From Cristatella mucedo (taxonomy: Eukaryota > Bryozoa > Phylactolaemata > Cristatellidae), in the NCBI GenBank assembly GCA_009760855.2, contig WPIO01000016.1, forward strand, positions 6,023,001-6,087,000: a stretch of DNA of 64,000 nucleotides, written 5' to 3'. A program made the translations under genes and the position numbers. Every line of letters starts with the position of its first letter. Position 1 is the stretch's first letter. The notes beneath the pieces were generated by a model. The model worked only from the letters and a program-made list of their open reading frames with translations, ran no database searches and had not been told where the DNA came from. Of this stretch, positions 45,200 through 57,225 are shown in pieces.

Positions 45200-45385
45200 G
45201 AGTCTCACTTTGCTGCGATGATGTATTTAAGGACGAGTGTAGAAAGTGCGTGTAGGCATTTGATACAGTTGGCGCAGTTCTCCGTTTGGGAAGTTTTCAA
45301 TTGATTAGACTTTCTCATCCAGTAGAGTCCGATTCGGCTTAGCAAGCGAAGGATGAGTATTGCATAAATCTAGCTATTGCCGGAA
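45200..45385. repeat. Unnamed repeat family R6, copy 2
   Basis: Inverted match to 24485-24665; see that entry. Confidence 0.6.
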
Positions 45386-45504
45386 TCTGCTATCGGTCGT
45401 AAATGGCGTGTGCAGTGCTTCCTAGGCCTCTTGCTGATCACGAGTCGGTACGAGATTGCTTAAATTTACTTTCTTTATCAGTTATTTACTTGAAGTATCC
45501 CATC

Positions 45505-45955
45505 ACTGCTTCATGCCTTGCACCCACTGACTCCACGTGCCTCATTGGCTATGGTAGCGCTACGAACATTCCAAATTATCGCATCAAACGAAGGAGAATA
45601 CCTTGCACCCACTGACTCCACGTGCCTCATTGGCTATGGTAGCGCTACGAACATTCCAAATTATCGCATCAAACGAAGGAGAATTCAATCTTAATCGCAG
45701 CGCCATCCCGTCGTCCGAAATTACTACTGCCCTAAAACGTGCAGCCACATACGCTGCATAAAAATATGCATTTAATTCCAATAACTCATACTCGTGGATT
45801 CCACTGGGTGTATCACAATACAGATATTGTAATTCATTACAAACCTGCAGCAAAAAACCTTGCAAAGTGTGCCCCACAAGGCACCACTGCCTCTTGTAAA
45901 ATGCGAAGCAACTTCAGACCACGTGTTAAAGGCATTATAGTTCACCTACTCATCG
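45505..45955 (+). repeat. Unnamed repeat family R4, copy 2, with internal tandem duplication
   Basis: Aligns with the minus strand of 22545-22925 (GTGCCTCATTGGCTATGGTA, CATACTCGTGGATTCC, AACCTGCAGCAAAAAACCTT). An 85-bp part is duplicated in tandem here. Confidence 0.75.
45516..45685. repeat. 85-bp perfect tandem duplication
   Basis: The unit starting CCTTGCACCCACTGACTCCA occupies 45516-45600 and 45601-45685. Only the last base differs. The copy at 22545-22925 has one unit. Confidence 0.95.
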
Positions 45956-45959
45956 GCTA

Positions 45960-46555
45960 AAATGGTAAGGCTGCCACTATTTCTACATGATATAGGCGTC
46001 TACCCAACATGCATCCGTAAGACCCCATGCTGCCTGAACTTACTATCTCCACAAACTCTTTCTTAGGCTAAAGAAGTCACCAGAAAAATAAACATTCACA
46101 CTGTCATGATTAGGTAATGTATTGCATGGTCACAGCAAGATTAATTAGAACCGACTATGCAAATTCGTTCGTTCCCTGAGCACCTGCGTATGCCACTATA
46201 CGCGTTTGTTGATTCTCTTGCAGTGAGTTGCAAAGTATCTCGTTGAGGTCCCATTGGCTTAGGAGGATATACTGACAATCTATCGTTATTAATCTGCCTA
46301 TGACCTAAGTTGCCTAGTAGCCTATGACCCTGTAACCTCTGATTGTAAACCCAACTTCTATATGTATGCCACGAAGAAGCCAGTGGTACTTCGAGGCCGA
46401 CACAGTGTTACGGCCTCAAGTGGAGAGTTTATGACTGAGGACTGGCAAAAAGTGAATACCAGCGAAAGTCGTCGATTACTAGATACCTTGCCCGTGCATG
46501 CTATCTCTTCGCTATTAACCGGTCGCACGACAAAAGCATCATTCGATTGCTCAGA
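45960..46555. other. No gene recognised
   Basis: AT-rich then mixed DNA; no named repeat. Confidence 0.35.
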
Positions 46556-46559
46556 CTGT

Positions 46560-46790
46560 GCAAGTCGTGGCCCAATCGCCGGCAGGCAGGCTATCTCCAG
46601 CCTTAGTGCCGCTACAGCTACTTCCCAGCTGCATCTGCTAAACTATGCAGCCATGTCTGCTGCTGCTGCTATTGCTGCTGCCACCTCAGCCAGCCATCGA
46701 CCAGGCTTGCAACCAGCCTCAGCCACTACGTTTCTGAAATCTACCTTGGCCGGCGACAACATACAAGGAACGCCGGGTTTAATGGTTGAG
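46560..46790 (+). other. Possible exon, Ala/Ser-rich, product unknown
   Basis: An open plus-strand stretch encodes AISSLSAATATSQLHLLNYA, then AMSAAAAIAAATSASHRPGL and FLKSTLAGDNIQGTPGLM. It is preceded by an acceptor-like CTATCTCCAG near 46599. The Ala-rich composition resembles a regulator's low-complexity region and could belong with 41191-41425, but no domain supports this. A LINE-A copy follows at 46918. Confidence 0.25.
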
Positions 46791-46917
46791 CAGGGGATAT
46801 ACAATCGTGCAGCGGCTGAGCGATCTAGAAGCTGAGCCGGCCATAGCCCAAAATTCCCACTCTATGTGAATAGTCGAACAAATAAAAATGAACAAAAGTG
46901 TTCGAACAGTGAACACG

Positions 46918-47552
46918 TAATCGGCAGCTAGACTTTTCTGCCGTGAGCGTCGCAGTTGCCACATTACTCCACTTCTCGCCGACCTGCACTGCTACCAGAC
47001 AAGCAACGTATTGACTTCAAGGTTTTGTCACTCACTTTTAGGTCCCTTCATTCTATAGCTCCAGCCTATCTCTCAGATATACTACCCCATCAGGCCAAGC
47101 ATCGTACCACCCGCTTTTCGGAATCCAACAGTCTGGAAATACCTCATACAAACCTTAAATCCTTTGGAGACCGTGCATTTAGTTCATATGCTCCCAAAGC
47201 GTGGAACTCACTCCCGACTTTCGTCAGAACATCCCCTGACCGGACCACATTTAAAAGGAACTTAAAAACACACCTATTTAGGACAGCATTTAGTGGGTCC
47301 CTGTGATTCGTATTTGATGTGCCTATGCGTGCTGACACTGTGCTGGTGACCACAACCCACATTTGCATGCTGACCCTGTGCATGTCACCCCTAACCATAT
47401 TATTCATTTTGTTTGTTTCTCAAGCATGATTTTACTTACCTTTCATTTGAATTTAACTTTGCAGCAAATGTAAAGCACCTAGCAAGAGATTAATTAGTTC
47501 TATGAGGGCGCTTTATCAAGTTCATTGTTATTATTATTATTATTATTATTAT
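46918..47552 (+). mobile_element. LINE-A 3' copy with ATT tail
   Basis: Well-preserved C-terminus (KQRIDFKVLSLTFRSLHSIA, PAYLSDILPHQAKHRTTRFS, FGDRAFSSYAPKAWNSLPTF) ending at the same stop as 54190-56458, then UTR, hairpin and ATT tail at 47526-47552. Only the 5' edge and a few stops spoil it. Confidence 0.95.
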
Positions 47553-47559
47553 AGCCCAC

Positions 47560-48599
47560 CAGGGGTTGCAGAGACCATTGAGAACCTGAGCAGGCGCTGC
47601 TAGTTGTGGTTCTTGAAGCAATAAAAATACCCATATCTGAATCGCTGAGCAAAAAGCTATTGTTTGAACAGCACTCAGCGAAAGTAATCTCTAAGGAAGC
47701 CACAGCTTGTACCAGGGACTCTGGTGCAAGCACGGCAGCTCAGCCGGTGATTCTTGGGCCCTGTAAACCGTTTGGAAGTCCTGCAGGCATCTGGGCAGCA
47801 GAGGCGTAGTGAGTGGGTGTGCAAGGGAACTGATGTCCCCGGGTGTCAAGGACAAGAGGCCCCAAAAGGAAAATGGATTGTACATATATTTTTTGATAAC
47901 AATTTTAATTTGCGAACACCAATCTGGATTTCAAGCAGATCCTCGATTCAATAAACTTGCCTATTGTTAGCTGAGCCCGTTGATATGCATGTTTACAGAC
48001 TTGGACCAAGCTGTAGCTTACACCCCTGGCGGCATACACGCGACAACGAGGAAAAAACGAGGGGGCTCCAACTAACGTGTATTGGGCTTGCAGCGAAACA
48101 AACACACGGTGTTAACCCCTTCCGTCCGTCTTCCAACTGCCCATCACGTCTGCTCGCCCTATTCGTCTAGCTACAGGCGGGCTGCGTCGCGTGAATGGCA
48201 AGCCCCGACTGCTTTACTGCATGAAGGGTGAGCCAGAGTGCCGTGGCTGAGCACCGACACACTGTCACACCGACACACATAAAAACACACAAGCTAGGCT
48301 TCAACTGGCTGTGCTACGACAACGCTTCAGCCATGTCTTGTCAGGTGTCAAAAAGAGAATAATATTCAGGTATGAGAAATCAATTTTTATAAACTGCAAT
48401 AACCACAGCGTGAACATAAGAGGGGTTCATGCTGCAAATCAAGATTCCGCTGTGATTGCCTGGTTTGAAACAATAGAAAGCACGCACTTATGCATTTCAA
48501 GATCAATGCTGAGGTGCAGAGAACTGAATACAGTCTTAGCCTTCATTGTTTAACGTGACTCTGCAACATGTTGGAGGGCAAGAGCTAAGCCTGTAAAAG
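47560..48599. other. No gene recognised; possible decayed DNA transposon end near 47800
   Basis: CAGAGGCGTAGTGAGTGGG near 47799 and CCCCGGGTGTCAAGG near 47838 resemble ends of a DNA transposon type, but no partner end or target duplication was found. Confidence 0.3.
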
Positions 48600-48639
48600 C
48601 TATCAAAGATGGACTGAATAGCATTGTAGGTCTTTTACA

Positions 48640-49340
48640 GCAACTGTCTGAGGTCACAAAAGCGGATCACTTAAGCAAGAATTTAACTTGCTCCTTAGTA
48701 GTGTCTCGGCTGGATAATCGTAATTCCCTTATCGCTGGGCAACCTTAAAAAGCCACAAGGCCACTGCAGGTGGCGATGAATATGGCCTCAAGGCTAGTTT
48801 GCAAATCTCAGTTTGACGGCGTCTCCTTTGCTAAACGAGCTAGGATGGCTGCTGGTTGATCAATAGATTCAGAGAGAAGTTCTTACGCTGTACCAAGGGC
48901 CTGCCATGGATGGGCGCATAAATACCTAGCTAAACTACCGTACCAGTTTCAGCCTCCTCGTGCTCTCAGGTCATGTATGGACAAAAAATAACTGTTCCAT
49001 TCCTCCGTTTAAAGACTGTTGGCACCAGACGCTTTTGCTCTGCAGGTCATGCCTGGACTGCGGATTTCACATCCACGATCAATCTCCTGCTGCCGACTAT
49101 GGTACATCCTTTCCAGCCGCCCTGAACTGCTGCTTTCCAAGTTACTCACTACCTCAACCGCTCCCCTGACTCTGCTCAGGTTCCCAAGTTCTGTTTTTTG
49201 CGTGAGATAAAGTCTGTTGGCTGCCGAATGCGTATCGAAAGCCGCATAGGCTGTAAGTGGGCTATACAAAACTTATATGTGTATCATCCACCTTTCTGAC
49301 TTCATGGAATTATAGACGGAGATACATAGCATAACATGTC
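48640..49340 (+). mobile_element. LINE-B copy, decayed
   Basis: Blocks TTAACTTGCTCCTTAGTAGT, LDNRN-like, the MASRLVCKSQF block, TCTCCTTTGCTAAACGAGCT, CACCAGACGCTTTTGC and the LINE-B end GAATTATAGACGGAGATACAT (with substitutions) occur in order. Confidence 0.85.
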
Positions 49341-49594
49341 ATCAGTGAAGTTTGCAGTAACCTATATTGCAGTTTGAACTGTTGGCTCTGTTGCCATTTT
49401 GTTACAGCCTCTCAAGGAAGATTGACCTAGAGGTTAAGAAAGACTGCGGAATACAAAGAGGTACTTCAAAGACGCATATTTTAATCTCCGCTCTATTCAG
49501 AATGAGTTGTCAAGAATTCAAGAAGACCAGTGCCAAGAATCTCTACTAAATGCCGAAAGAAGATATACATTGTGTGGAGTTGCTGTTGAACGAA

Positions 49595-50078
49595 GAAGTC
49601 TTTGGCTCCAGGCTACCTATCAGATCTACTATCCACCAGGCTAAGCATCATACCACCCGCTTTTTGGAACCTAATTGTGTTTTTTCTATACATCCTCTCA
49701 GATCCTTTGGAGAACGTACCTTGAGCATTTCGTATGCTCCCAAAGCCAGGATCTCACTCCCGACTTGCGTCACGACATCACCTGACTTGACCACATTTAC
49801 AAAGAAACTAAATCGCATCTATTGACTACAGCGTTTAGTGGGTCCCTGTGATTCGACATTGATGTGCTTAAGCATGCTGATACTGTGCATGCTGCCACTG
49901 ACCATACTTGCATGTTGACCCTGTGCATGTTCACCCCGAAAGCATGTTACTGTTGTTGTTTATTGAGCATGCCACAGCGAACCCTTCGATCCTGCTTTCT
50001 TTGCAGCAAATGTACTGGGCCTAAAAAAATTGAGTTATCTGAACGCACTGTATCAATTGTATTTTTATTATTATATTT
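49595..50078 (+). mobile_element. LINE-A 3' fragment truncating integrase element C
   Basis: WLQATYQIYYPPG-like decayed coding, then GCGTTTAGTGGGTCCCTGTG, the UTR blocks, a damaged hairpin and a TTATTATTATA tail ending against the left edge of the integrase element at about 50080. Confidence 0.88.
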
Positions 50079-50079
50079 C

Positions 50080-51350
50080 AAGAATAAAAAATGGAAATAC
50101 ATAAAACGTGGACGATAAAGCGACTAGCAAAAATACGCTGCAATGATTAATTAACAAAATGAATCGAACTATCGCAGAAAGAGCATTTGTGGCTCAACAT
50201 GAAAAAGTATTCAAAACTCTGGGTAAACTAGATCAAAGTGGAAACAGATAATAGATTTAAAACCCACCAAAATAATAAATTACTTGAATAATAATAATAC
50301 TAGAGCAATAGGAGAAGAGCCAGCTGAGACAATAAAAGAAACAAAAAATTTAGTAACCAAAATACCATGCAAAATTAGGAAAACTAGATAAGCAGCTAGA
50401 ACTTCTAGCAACTGTTAGTTACTTGCTAGAAGTTAGCAGAGGAGATAAAAAAGGAAGCGCTGCAGATCCAATGAGGAGTTTGACTTAAACTTCTGCTAAT
50501 TAGGACAATCTTGATGAAAGATCAGCGTTTTGAATATTGTATTGATCATTTTGAAAGGAGCTTTGTCAAAGTGGAATTACAAACTGTAAAACTGGAGTAG
50601 TTGCATTTGTAGAATTACCAGTTTCGTAACCTTCTTTTACTAAATTGTCAAATTCATCGATTGTAATTACTTTGTCAGAAAGAGCGTCGAATATTTTAGA
50701 AATAAATTTAGAATTATTTAAGCTCAAGATATATCTTTTTTGCTTTTGGCAATTTGAGATAGCATACCTTTAGTGGATAACAACATAGTTAATACATCTT
50801 TAAACAGTGACAACAGGCACTAGGTAATAATAAATGATAAAATAGGTTCTGACTCTTGTAACTTCTAAAGTTAAATTAATATTGATAAATTATAAAGATT
50901 ACCTAAATTAAGCAAATTAGTTAGACTTGCTCTTATTTTACCATTATCCGAGACTACACCTTAATTAGTATATCGTATTCTTTGATTTCACATCCTTAAT
51001 ATAACGTTGAAAATAAGGTTATTAACTTTTAGAAAACTAATATTTTCCATCCAATACAAATTACTCCTGACAAAAAGATGTGACCCATTTAGAGGTGCTT
51101 GGCGTGATTTGTTCCAGTACTACGGGCTTTTGGAGTAGTGTGGACTTAACACTTGTCGACAAAGGAGACCTAGCTTTGCGGGTCCACTGGCGATGTTCGG
51201 AGGGCGGAGGCAACAACAGTGAAACAACATGTACCGAAATTCGTTCACCTAGAGCAGCTCGTGCTGCGCCCCTGTCTCCCCTCCTAAATGCGGCCGCAGG
51301 ACGTGCTGTCAGGTCAGCGAACTTCCGTCATCTGCACCAGCTCCGAGCGA
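50080..51350 (+). mobile_element. Integrase-bearing element, copy C (5' truncated)
   Basis: Begins in the integrase: FKNKKWKYIKRGR..., then NRTIAERAFVAQHEKVFKTL at about 50160-50220, the C-terminal ELLATVSYLLEVSRG-like block near 50400-50450. The convergent minus-strand gene follows: FDNLVKEGYETGNSTNATTP at about 50650-50560, with its N-terminal part traced by the VDP/ALRTS block near 51200. The right side (51060-51350) matches copy B at 44290-44575. All frames are interrupted. Confidence 0.55.
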
Positions 51351-51655
51351 TTCCTGCAAAACCGGATTGAAAAGCTGCCGCATTCTTAGAGCAATTGCTA
51401 CTGCAAGCAGACATTGAGAGCTGGCAAAGCCCGCTCTGCTTGACACTACGGTGCATTGCGACAGAGGGGCTGCAGCACTTCTAAGAGCCAGCAAAGGTCA
51501 AAGCTCGCAGAACAAGAAATTCTTAGGCGCACCTGTAAGAACAGCTGAATTAGATATCCTGAGCTCCGGTTTCCACTAAGCAAAGACCTGCCTGCCAGAC
51601 GCGGTGCAATGGACGTGCTTGCCCGGCAAGCTTTCACCGACAGCTGGCGAGAGAC
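51340..51655 (+). repeat. Unnamed repeat family R5, copy 2
   Basis: Collinear with the minus strand of 28560-28870; it has about 80 extra bases between the AAAACCGGATTGAAAA and GACAGAGGGGCTGCAG blocks. Confidence 0.75.
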
Positions 51656-51679
51656 TTCCCCCGACCTCTGCTAAAAGTC

Positions 51680-51945
51680 GGGCTTGTTTAGATGAAGATA
51701 CTACGTCTAAGTTGGTCCATGCATTTGTGACATCCCGTCTTGACTTCTGTAACTCACTGCTTGCTGGCCTTTCGGCATGTGCAATCAGGAGATTGCAACT
51801 GGTGCAAAGCTCCGCGGTTAGGCTTGTCTGTCGTGAGCGTCGCACTTGCCACATCACACCACGTCTCGTCGACCTGCACTGGCTCCCAGTCAAGCAACGG
51901 ATTGACTTCAAGGTTCTGTCGCTCACTTTTAGGTCCCTTCAGAGT
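51680..51945 (+). mobile_element. LINE-A internal fragment
   Basis: Encodes TTSKLVHAFVTSRLDFCNSL, LAGLSACAIRRLQLVQ and DLHWLPVKQRIDFKVL with an open frame from 51604. It stops abruptly at TTTTAGGTCCCTTCA and meets the inverted fragment below. Confidence 0.92.
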
Positions 51946-52305
51946 ATAAGCCGTGAAAAGCACCGGACCTAGCACGGAGCGCTGAGGTACCTCATATTTC
52001 AGAGGTACCTCGGATGATCTTTATCCATTCACGTCAATACTCTGGAGTCTCCCACTGAGATAGGACCTTAACAATTGCAGTGCAGTGCCAGTGATGCCCA
52101 GGTGAGATGAGAGGCGTTTAAGAAGGACTTGGTGATCGGTAGTATGAAAGGGTGCCGAAGCATCCGGCAAAACAAGCAGAGAGACTCTACTCAAGTCTTC
52201 ATTCCTAAGTATGCCGTTATATCCCCGAAGCAATGCTGACTCTGTGGAGTGATTAGCTCTAAAACCAGACTGGAACATATTTTGCAAGATTTGAAGATTG
52301 CATGT
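51946..52305 (-). mobile_element. LINE-A internal fragment, head-on to its neighbour
   Basis: Minus-strand frame QSGFRANHSTESALLR, LSRVSLLVLPDASAPFHTTD, RSYLSGRLQSIDVNG, with decay of the DLSAAFDTID motif. Confidence 0.9.
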
Positions 52306-52609
52306 ACCAGGGCCTCGCATATGCATGTGCATGCTGGCATGTGCGGCAGCTCAGCTGGCAGATGCTGGGTCACGTAAACAGTTCGAAGTAAACAGTTCAG
52401 AGGTCCGGGGAGGTTCTAACGTAAGCAATCTGTCAGGAAATCATATCCAAAGCCATACCTACTCTCACGTGTGCGGGCAGAACAACGTCCTGTGGTAACT
52501 GAATCTGGTCCAGCCTTTATCGTGCGGGAAGCCGGCCTTTGCTCCTCGAACCTCGGCTTTCGGTAGCAGCAACGAGAGGTGACTCGCTGCGTTCGCTCAA
52601 GGAGGCCAG

Positions 52610-54060
52610 ATAACCGTATCTATGCTGCGAGCTTGTTGCTATCGGTGCAGATTCGATAGCAGAGAGCACAACTTACCTGATTTCGTCCCCTCTGGGCACC
52701 GTAATCTGTTGATATAGCAACTGAGCATGTGACGGTTTCTCCGTTCATCGTGCTGATGGACTCGTAGTCAGGTCCGAGGGCCTATCTAAGAATTCCACAG
52801 ATAAAGATTTATTGACCGAGAGCATCCGCTGTTCAATAGTGCCTTTCAAAAATTGTTGCAAGAACACTCATCTTCCAGGGGCCGTCCCAAACTTATAAAA
52901 AGGGATGTGAACTGGCATTGTACCGATTGGTATCGTCGCAAAAAAACTCACGTAGACACTTAGGATACGCAAAATGAGGAACCTTTAAAGGTAAAAGGCT
53001 AAAAAGTAGGAGTCACTGGTATCGTAGAGCTTTCAAGATAGAAGAGCAATCACCTCTGTCATTGTAAAGCATCACCGTCTGGAACTTTGTCATAACAGTA
53101 GCACTGAGACTTGCAATATTAGAGCATTGAGCATCATAGAAGAAACGCGGGTATCCATCGGGCACGTAACGAGAGTTGGCAACTGTCACATTACTCGTAA
53201 AGCAGAAATCAGCAGAATTATCGCTGAGTAGTTCAACAGCTTGTCCAGTATCTGATCAACATTTCATTACTTAATATGTGGCGAAGCTGCACCCTTGAAG
53301 TTAACTAAAATAGTCACTATCTCCAAAATAGTTACAGCTGGCACAGAAAGAACAACGAATTTGTTAAAACACACCTATTTAGGACAGCATTTAGTGGGTC
53401 CCTGTGATTCGTGCTTGATGTGCTTATGCGTGCTGACACTGTGCATGCTGCCACAAACCACATTTGCATGCTGACCCTGTGCGTGTCACCCCTAACCTTG
53501 TTATTTATGTTGTTTATTTATCAAGCATGATATTACTCACCATTCAGTCGAGTTTGAGTTCTCTGAGGGCACTTTATCAAGTGCATTATCTCATTGTCGG
53601 TTTTTAGCTCAGCATAGCTTCATAATTGGACCGAGTTCCTAATAGGGTTTCCTGAATTCCAAAGTTCGGCCGAGTAGGCGAATGATTTTGCTTCAACTAA
53701 AACTCAAAGCTGCTATCAGCACGTAACATAATCAGGCGAATAATGGAATTCAACTTTCAGGTTCAAGTTTTACCAACCACAAGTTATAAGGCCAACACAA
53801 GATGACTGCTAATACTCCGTAATTATCCGATTTCTCCGACAGCGCGTGTTACGCCGGGGTGCAGCGGCTTCCGAATAAATGTCCTTTTGCCGAAAAAACA
53901 GTGCTCGCTCGTAGCGGCGCTAGTCTCTGCCCCACTCACAAAAAATACCGGCGACCGCCGAACCTTGCGTCACGGCTAGCGACTTATAGATGCAGCACCA
54001 ATACGCTCGGTTACGCCAACGAGTAGGGAACGACTTATACCTCGGAAAGCGCCTGCACGT
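52610..54060 (+). repeat. Unnamed repeat family R1, copy 2, with a LINE-A insertion
   Basis: Collinear with 33080-34110, but about 420 bases longer. The extra length includes a LINE-A 3' end at 53360-53590 and the unaligned stretch 53050-53340. Confidence 0.8.
53360..53590 (+). mobile_element. LINE-A 3' end, inserted in repeat R1
   Basis: AAACACACCTATTTAGGACA, TTAGTGGGTCCCTGTGATTC, UTR blocks and the last half of the hairpin (TTCTCTGAGGGCACTTTATC). Confidence 0.9.
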
Positions 54061-54189
54061 TAGAGTCGCAACAATGGAATGCTGATGCATTCCAAACTGC
54101 CTTTTGCATCGCGTGAGATTTATGCAGCTTCTCGGTAGTCATAACACAGCAGTAGTAGAGAACTGCCTTTTCAATACGATTTCACGCTC

Positions 54190-56458
54190 GACGAGTTTGC
54201 ACCTTTGACAAAGCGCACTGTGCGCCCCCGCCCAGACGGCCTATGGTTTACCACAGACATTAAACTAGCCAAGTCTACTAAACGAAAGCTTGAAAAGGCA
54301 TACAAAAGATCCGGACTAACTGTCCATCGACAGGCATATGAAGATTACTGTAGGTCGTACCAATCGATCCTAGCAAAGGCTAAGTCTAGCTTCTATAGAA
54401 ACATTGTTGAATCACAGATGCACAATCCAAAAATGCTGATGTCGACAATAAACCATCTCCTCAACCGTTCCCAGGTTAGCTCCTTACCTGATGATCCTTG
54501 TGATGATCTAGCCGATCGCTTCTCTCGATTCTTTGTGCAGAAGATAGACAAAATCAGGGAATCCATCCCTGGGATGACAACCTTCCCACTAGAACGCTGT
54601 TCCTCGGTTCCTGGCTGCGCCTCAATGTCTGCATTTAAACAGGTCACTAGTGATGTAGTCCTAAAGCTCGTATCTCAATCAAAGAAGACAACAAGTCCAC
54701 TGGACCCTATTCCCACTGTCCTGCTCCTACGTTGCATTGATCTGCTGCTGCCATGCATAACCAACATCATTAATATGTCATTAGCCTCAGGTCAGGTCCC
54801 AGCACCTTTCAAAAAAGCTGTAGTCAGGCCACTTCTCAAGAAAGCTACACTAGACCAAGAGAACTTAAGCAACTACCGCCCAGTCTCCCTTCTACCATTC
54901 CTATCAAAGATACTGGAACGGGTCGTGGCAGACCAGCTGAACTCGTATATCGAAACCTCACACCTTGCTAGTAAGTTCCAGTCTGGCTTTAGAGCTAATC
55001 ACTCCACAGAGTCAGCATTGCTTCGGGTAGACAACGACCTACTTAGGAATGCAGACATGGGTAGAGTGTCTCTTCTTGTTTTGCTCGATCTTTCGGCAGC
55101 TTTTGATACCATCGATCACAAAGTACTTCTAGAGCGCCTCTCATCTCGCCTGGGCATCACTGGCACTGCTCTGCAGTGGTTCAGGTCCTATCTCAGTGGG
55201 AGACTCCAGAGTGTTGACGTGAATGGACAAAGATCATCTGAAGAACCTCTAAAATATGGAGTACCTCAGGGCTCTCTTGCTAGGTCCGGTCCTTTTCACC
55301 GTTTATACTCTCCCTCTCGCTGATGTGATTGCCAAGCACAATCTAGGCTTTCACTTCTATGCGGATGACACTCAGTTGTACCTTTGCTTTGATCCGTCCC
55401 AGCCTTCGAGCACCTCAAATTCTCTCAACTCACTTGCTGCATGCATTGATGACATCCGATCATGGATGGCAGCAAATTTTCTAAAACTAAACGATGATAA
55501 AACTAACTTACTAGTTATGGGCAAACCTAGTGTTATTCAGAAATTGGAAAGGCTGACTTTCAAAATTGGCTCTGCCAGCATATCTCCAGTTGCATCAGCT
55601 CGAAATCTAGTGTCATATTCCAAAGCGACCTCTCGTTAGACGACCACATCAGCTCCACAGTCAAATCAGCCTATTTTCAGCTTCATAACATTGCTAAAAT
55701 TAGGGCTTGTTTAGATAAGGATACCACGTCCAAGTTGGTCCATGCATTCGTGACATCTCGTCTCGACTTCTGCAACTCACTGCTTACTGGCCTACCAGCA
55801 TGTGCGATCAGGCGATTGCAGCTGGTGCAAAACTCTGCAGCTAGGCTTGTCTGTCGTGAGCGTCGCAGTTGCCACATTACTCCACTTCTCGCCGACCTGC
55901 ACTGGTTACCAGTCAAGCAACGGATTGACTTCAAGGTTTTGTCGCTCACTTTTAGGTCTCTTCATTCTATGGCTCCAGCCTATCTTTCAGATATACTACC
56001 CCATCAGGCAAAGCATCGTACCACTCGCTGTTCGGAATCCAACAGTCTAGAAATACCTCGTACAAACCTTAAATCCTTTGGAGACCGTGCATTTAGCTCG
56101 TATGCTCCCACAGCCTGGAACTCCCTCCCGACCTGCATCAGAACATCCCCTGACCTGACCACATTTAAAAGAAACTTAAAAACATACCTATTTAGGACAG
56201 CATTTAGTGGGTCCTTGTGATTCGTCCTCGATGTGCTTATGCGTGCTGACACTGTTCATGCTGCCACTAACCACATTTGCATGCTGACCCAGTGCATGTA
56301 ACCCCTAACCATGTTATTCATTTTGTTTGTTTTTCAAGCATGATTTTACTTACTATTCTATTGCGTATCACTTTGCAGCAAATGTAAAGCGCCTAGAAAG
56401 AGATTAAGTTCTCTGAGGGCGCTTTATCAAGTGCAATATTATTATTATTATTATTATT
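54190..56458 (+). mobile_element. LINE-A reference copy: reverse transcriptase, C-terminus, 3' UTR, hairpin, ATT tail
   Basis: The copy is 5' truncated at the DEFAPLTKRTVRP linker; the endonuclease is missing. A long frame to about 55280 covers reverse-transcriptase blocks: PIPTVLLLRCID, APFKKAVVRPLLKK, NYRPVSLLPFLSKILERVVA, FQSGFRANHSTESALL, LLDLSAAFDTIDHKVL, WFRSYLSGRLQSV, GVPQGS. An indel at about 55275-55290 shifts the frame. The catalytic palm FYADDTQLY follows (YADD at 55358-55369). A one-base loss near 55605 shifts it again before the C-terminal domain (55690-56220), which ends SGSL-stop. A 3' UTR of about 170 bases, a hairpin at 56389-56422 and (ATT)n to 56458 complete it. Motifs place it in the L2/CR1/Rex1-like group of non-LTR elements that copy RNA at the target site. 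Two frameshifts make it inactive. Confidence 0.95.
56389..56422 (+). other. LINE-A terminal hairpin
   Basis: Arms GCGCC (56389-56393) and GGCGC (56418-56422) pair on the outside, AGAGA (56399-56403) and TCTCT (56410-56414) on the inside. In stringent-type LINEs such a 3' stem-loop is what the reverse transcriptase recognises; that role is inferred here. The same arms appear in every LINE-A 3' end and in SINE-2. Confidence 0.75.
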
Positions 56459-56459
56459 C

Positions 56460-57225
56460 CCAGGCCCACGGCCAGCGACTATGGTCCAGTTAGTAAGCTC
56501 TTTGGTCTCGCGGTACGCATACGGCGCCAGTTGTAATCAGTCTCAATTGTAATTGGATGCCGACGAGGTCACGTGGTCGGTTAACCAACTCTTCCTCTTA
56601 AGGTACCGGGAGCGTGCGCATAAACTCGCTCACATCCACGTCTACGTCAAGCAGCTGCAGGTACGTGTTCTAATACTTTGTTTTTAGGCTCGATTCTCAT
56701 CTCAACGTCGCCGTTAGTATACGCTCTACACATCAGCTGCAATTCCGCGTTCCACTACGGAACATCATTTCTGGGCCTTATCATCCTAGGGCATCTGCTA
56801 CCAATTCCAGATGATACGGCCATTTAACTTTCGGTAGAGGTGTAGGGGCTCGTGGGCGCGCGATGGCGGCGCGACGAAGGGCGAAGCCCCCACAAGCAAG
56901 TCGTGGCGCTGTTGACGACGGCTGTATTATATGATACAGCAGCCGTCGTGCGTGCTGCTCCGGAGCACGTGGTGTTAAGAGAGAGAGAAGTGGTGCACGT
57001 GTGCACGCGCGCGCGCGTTTGTGTGCGTGCGTGTGTGTGTGTGTGTGTTTGTGTGTGCGCGTGCGTGCGTGCGTATGTGCGTGTGTGTGTGTACGTGTGC
57101 GTGTGTGGGGGGAGAGAGAGAGAGATATATAAAGAACGGCCGCTCCTGTCGCCATGCGAGCAAACGTGATGGCACTCAAGGTTGCTTTTGTAGCTAATGT
57201 TAGCCGTAAATGCTCTTATATCACT
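56460..57225. other. Intergenic DNA with a (GT)n tract
   Basis: A compound (GT)n/(GTGC)n microsatellite occupies about 56998-57108, followed by a short GA run to 57125. Nothing else recognised; frames through it are repeat artefacts. Confidence 0.6.

Noticed and set aside
47790-47880. A DNA transposon with a CAGAGGCGTAG-type end
   Set aside because: Only one end was seen and no matching inverted end or target duplication was found nearby.
51680-52305. Head-on LINE-A pieces as a twin-priming inversion
   Set aside because: In twin priming the inverted part lies upstream of a forward 3' end with tail. Here the forward piece lies on the wrong side and there is no 3' end, so two insertions or a rearrangement fit better.
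54393-54647. Minus-strand frame inside the LINE-A reference copy
   Set aside because: Shadow of the reverse-transcriptase coding strand.
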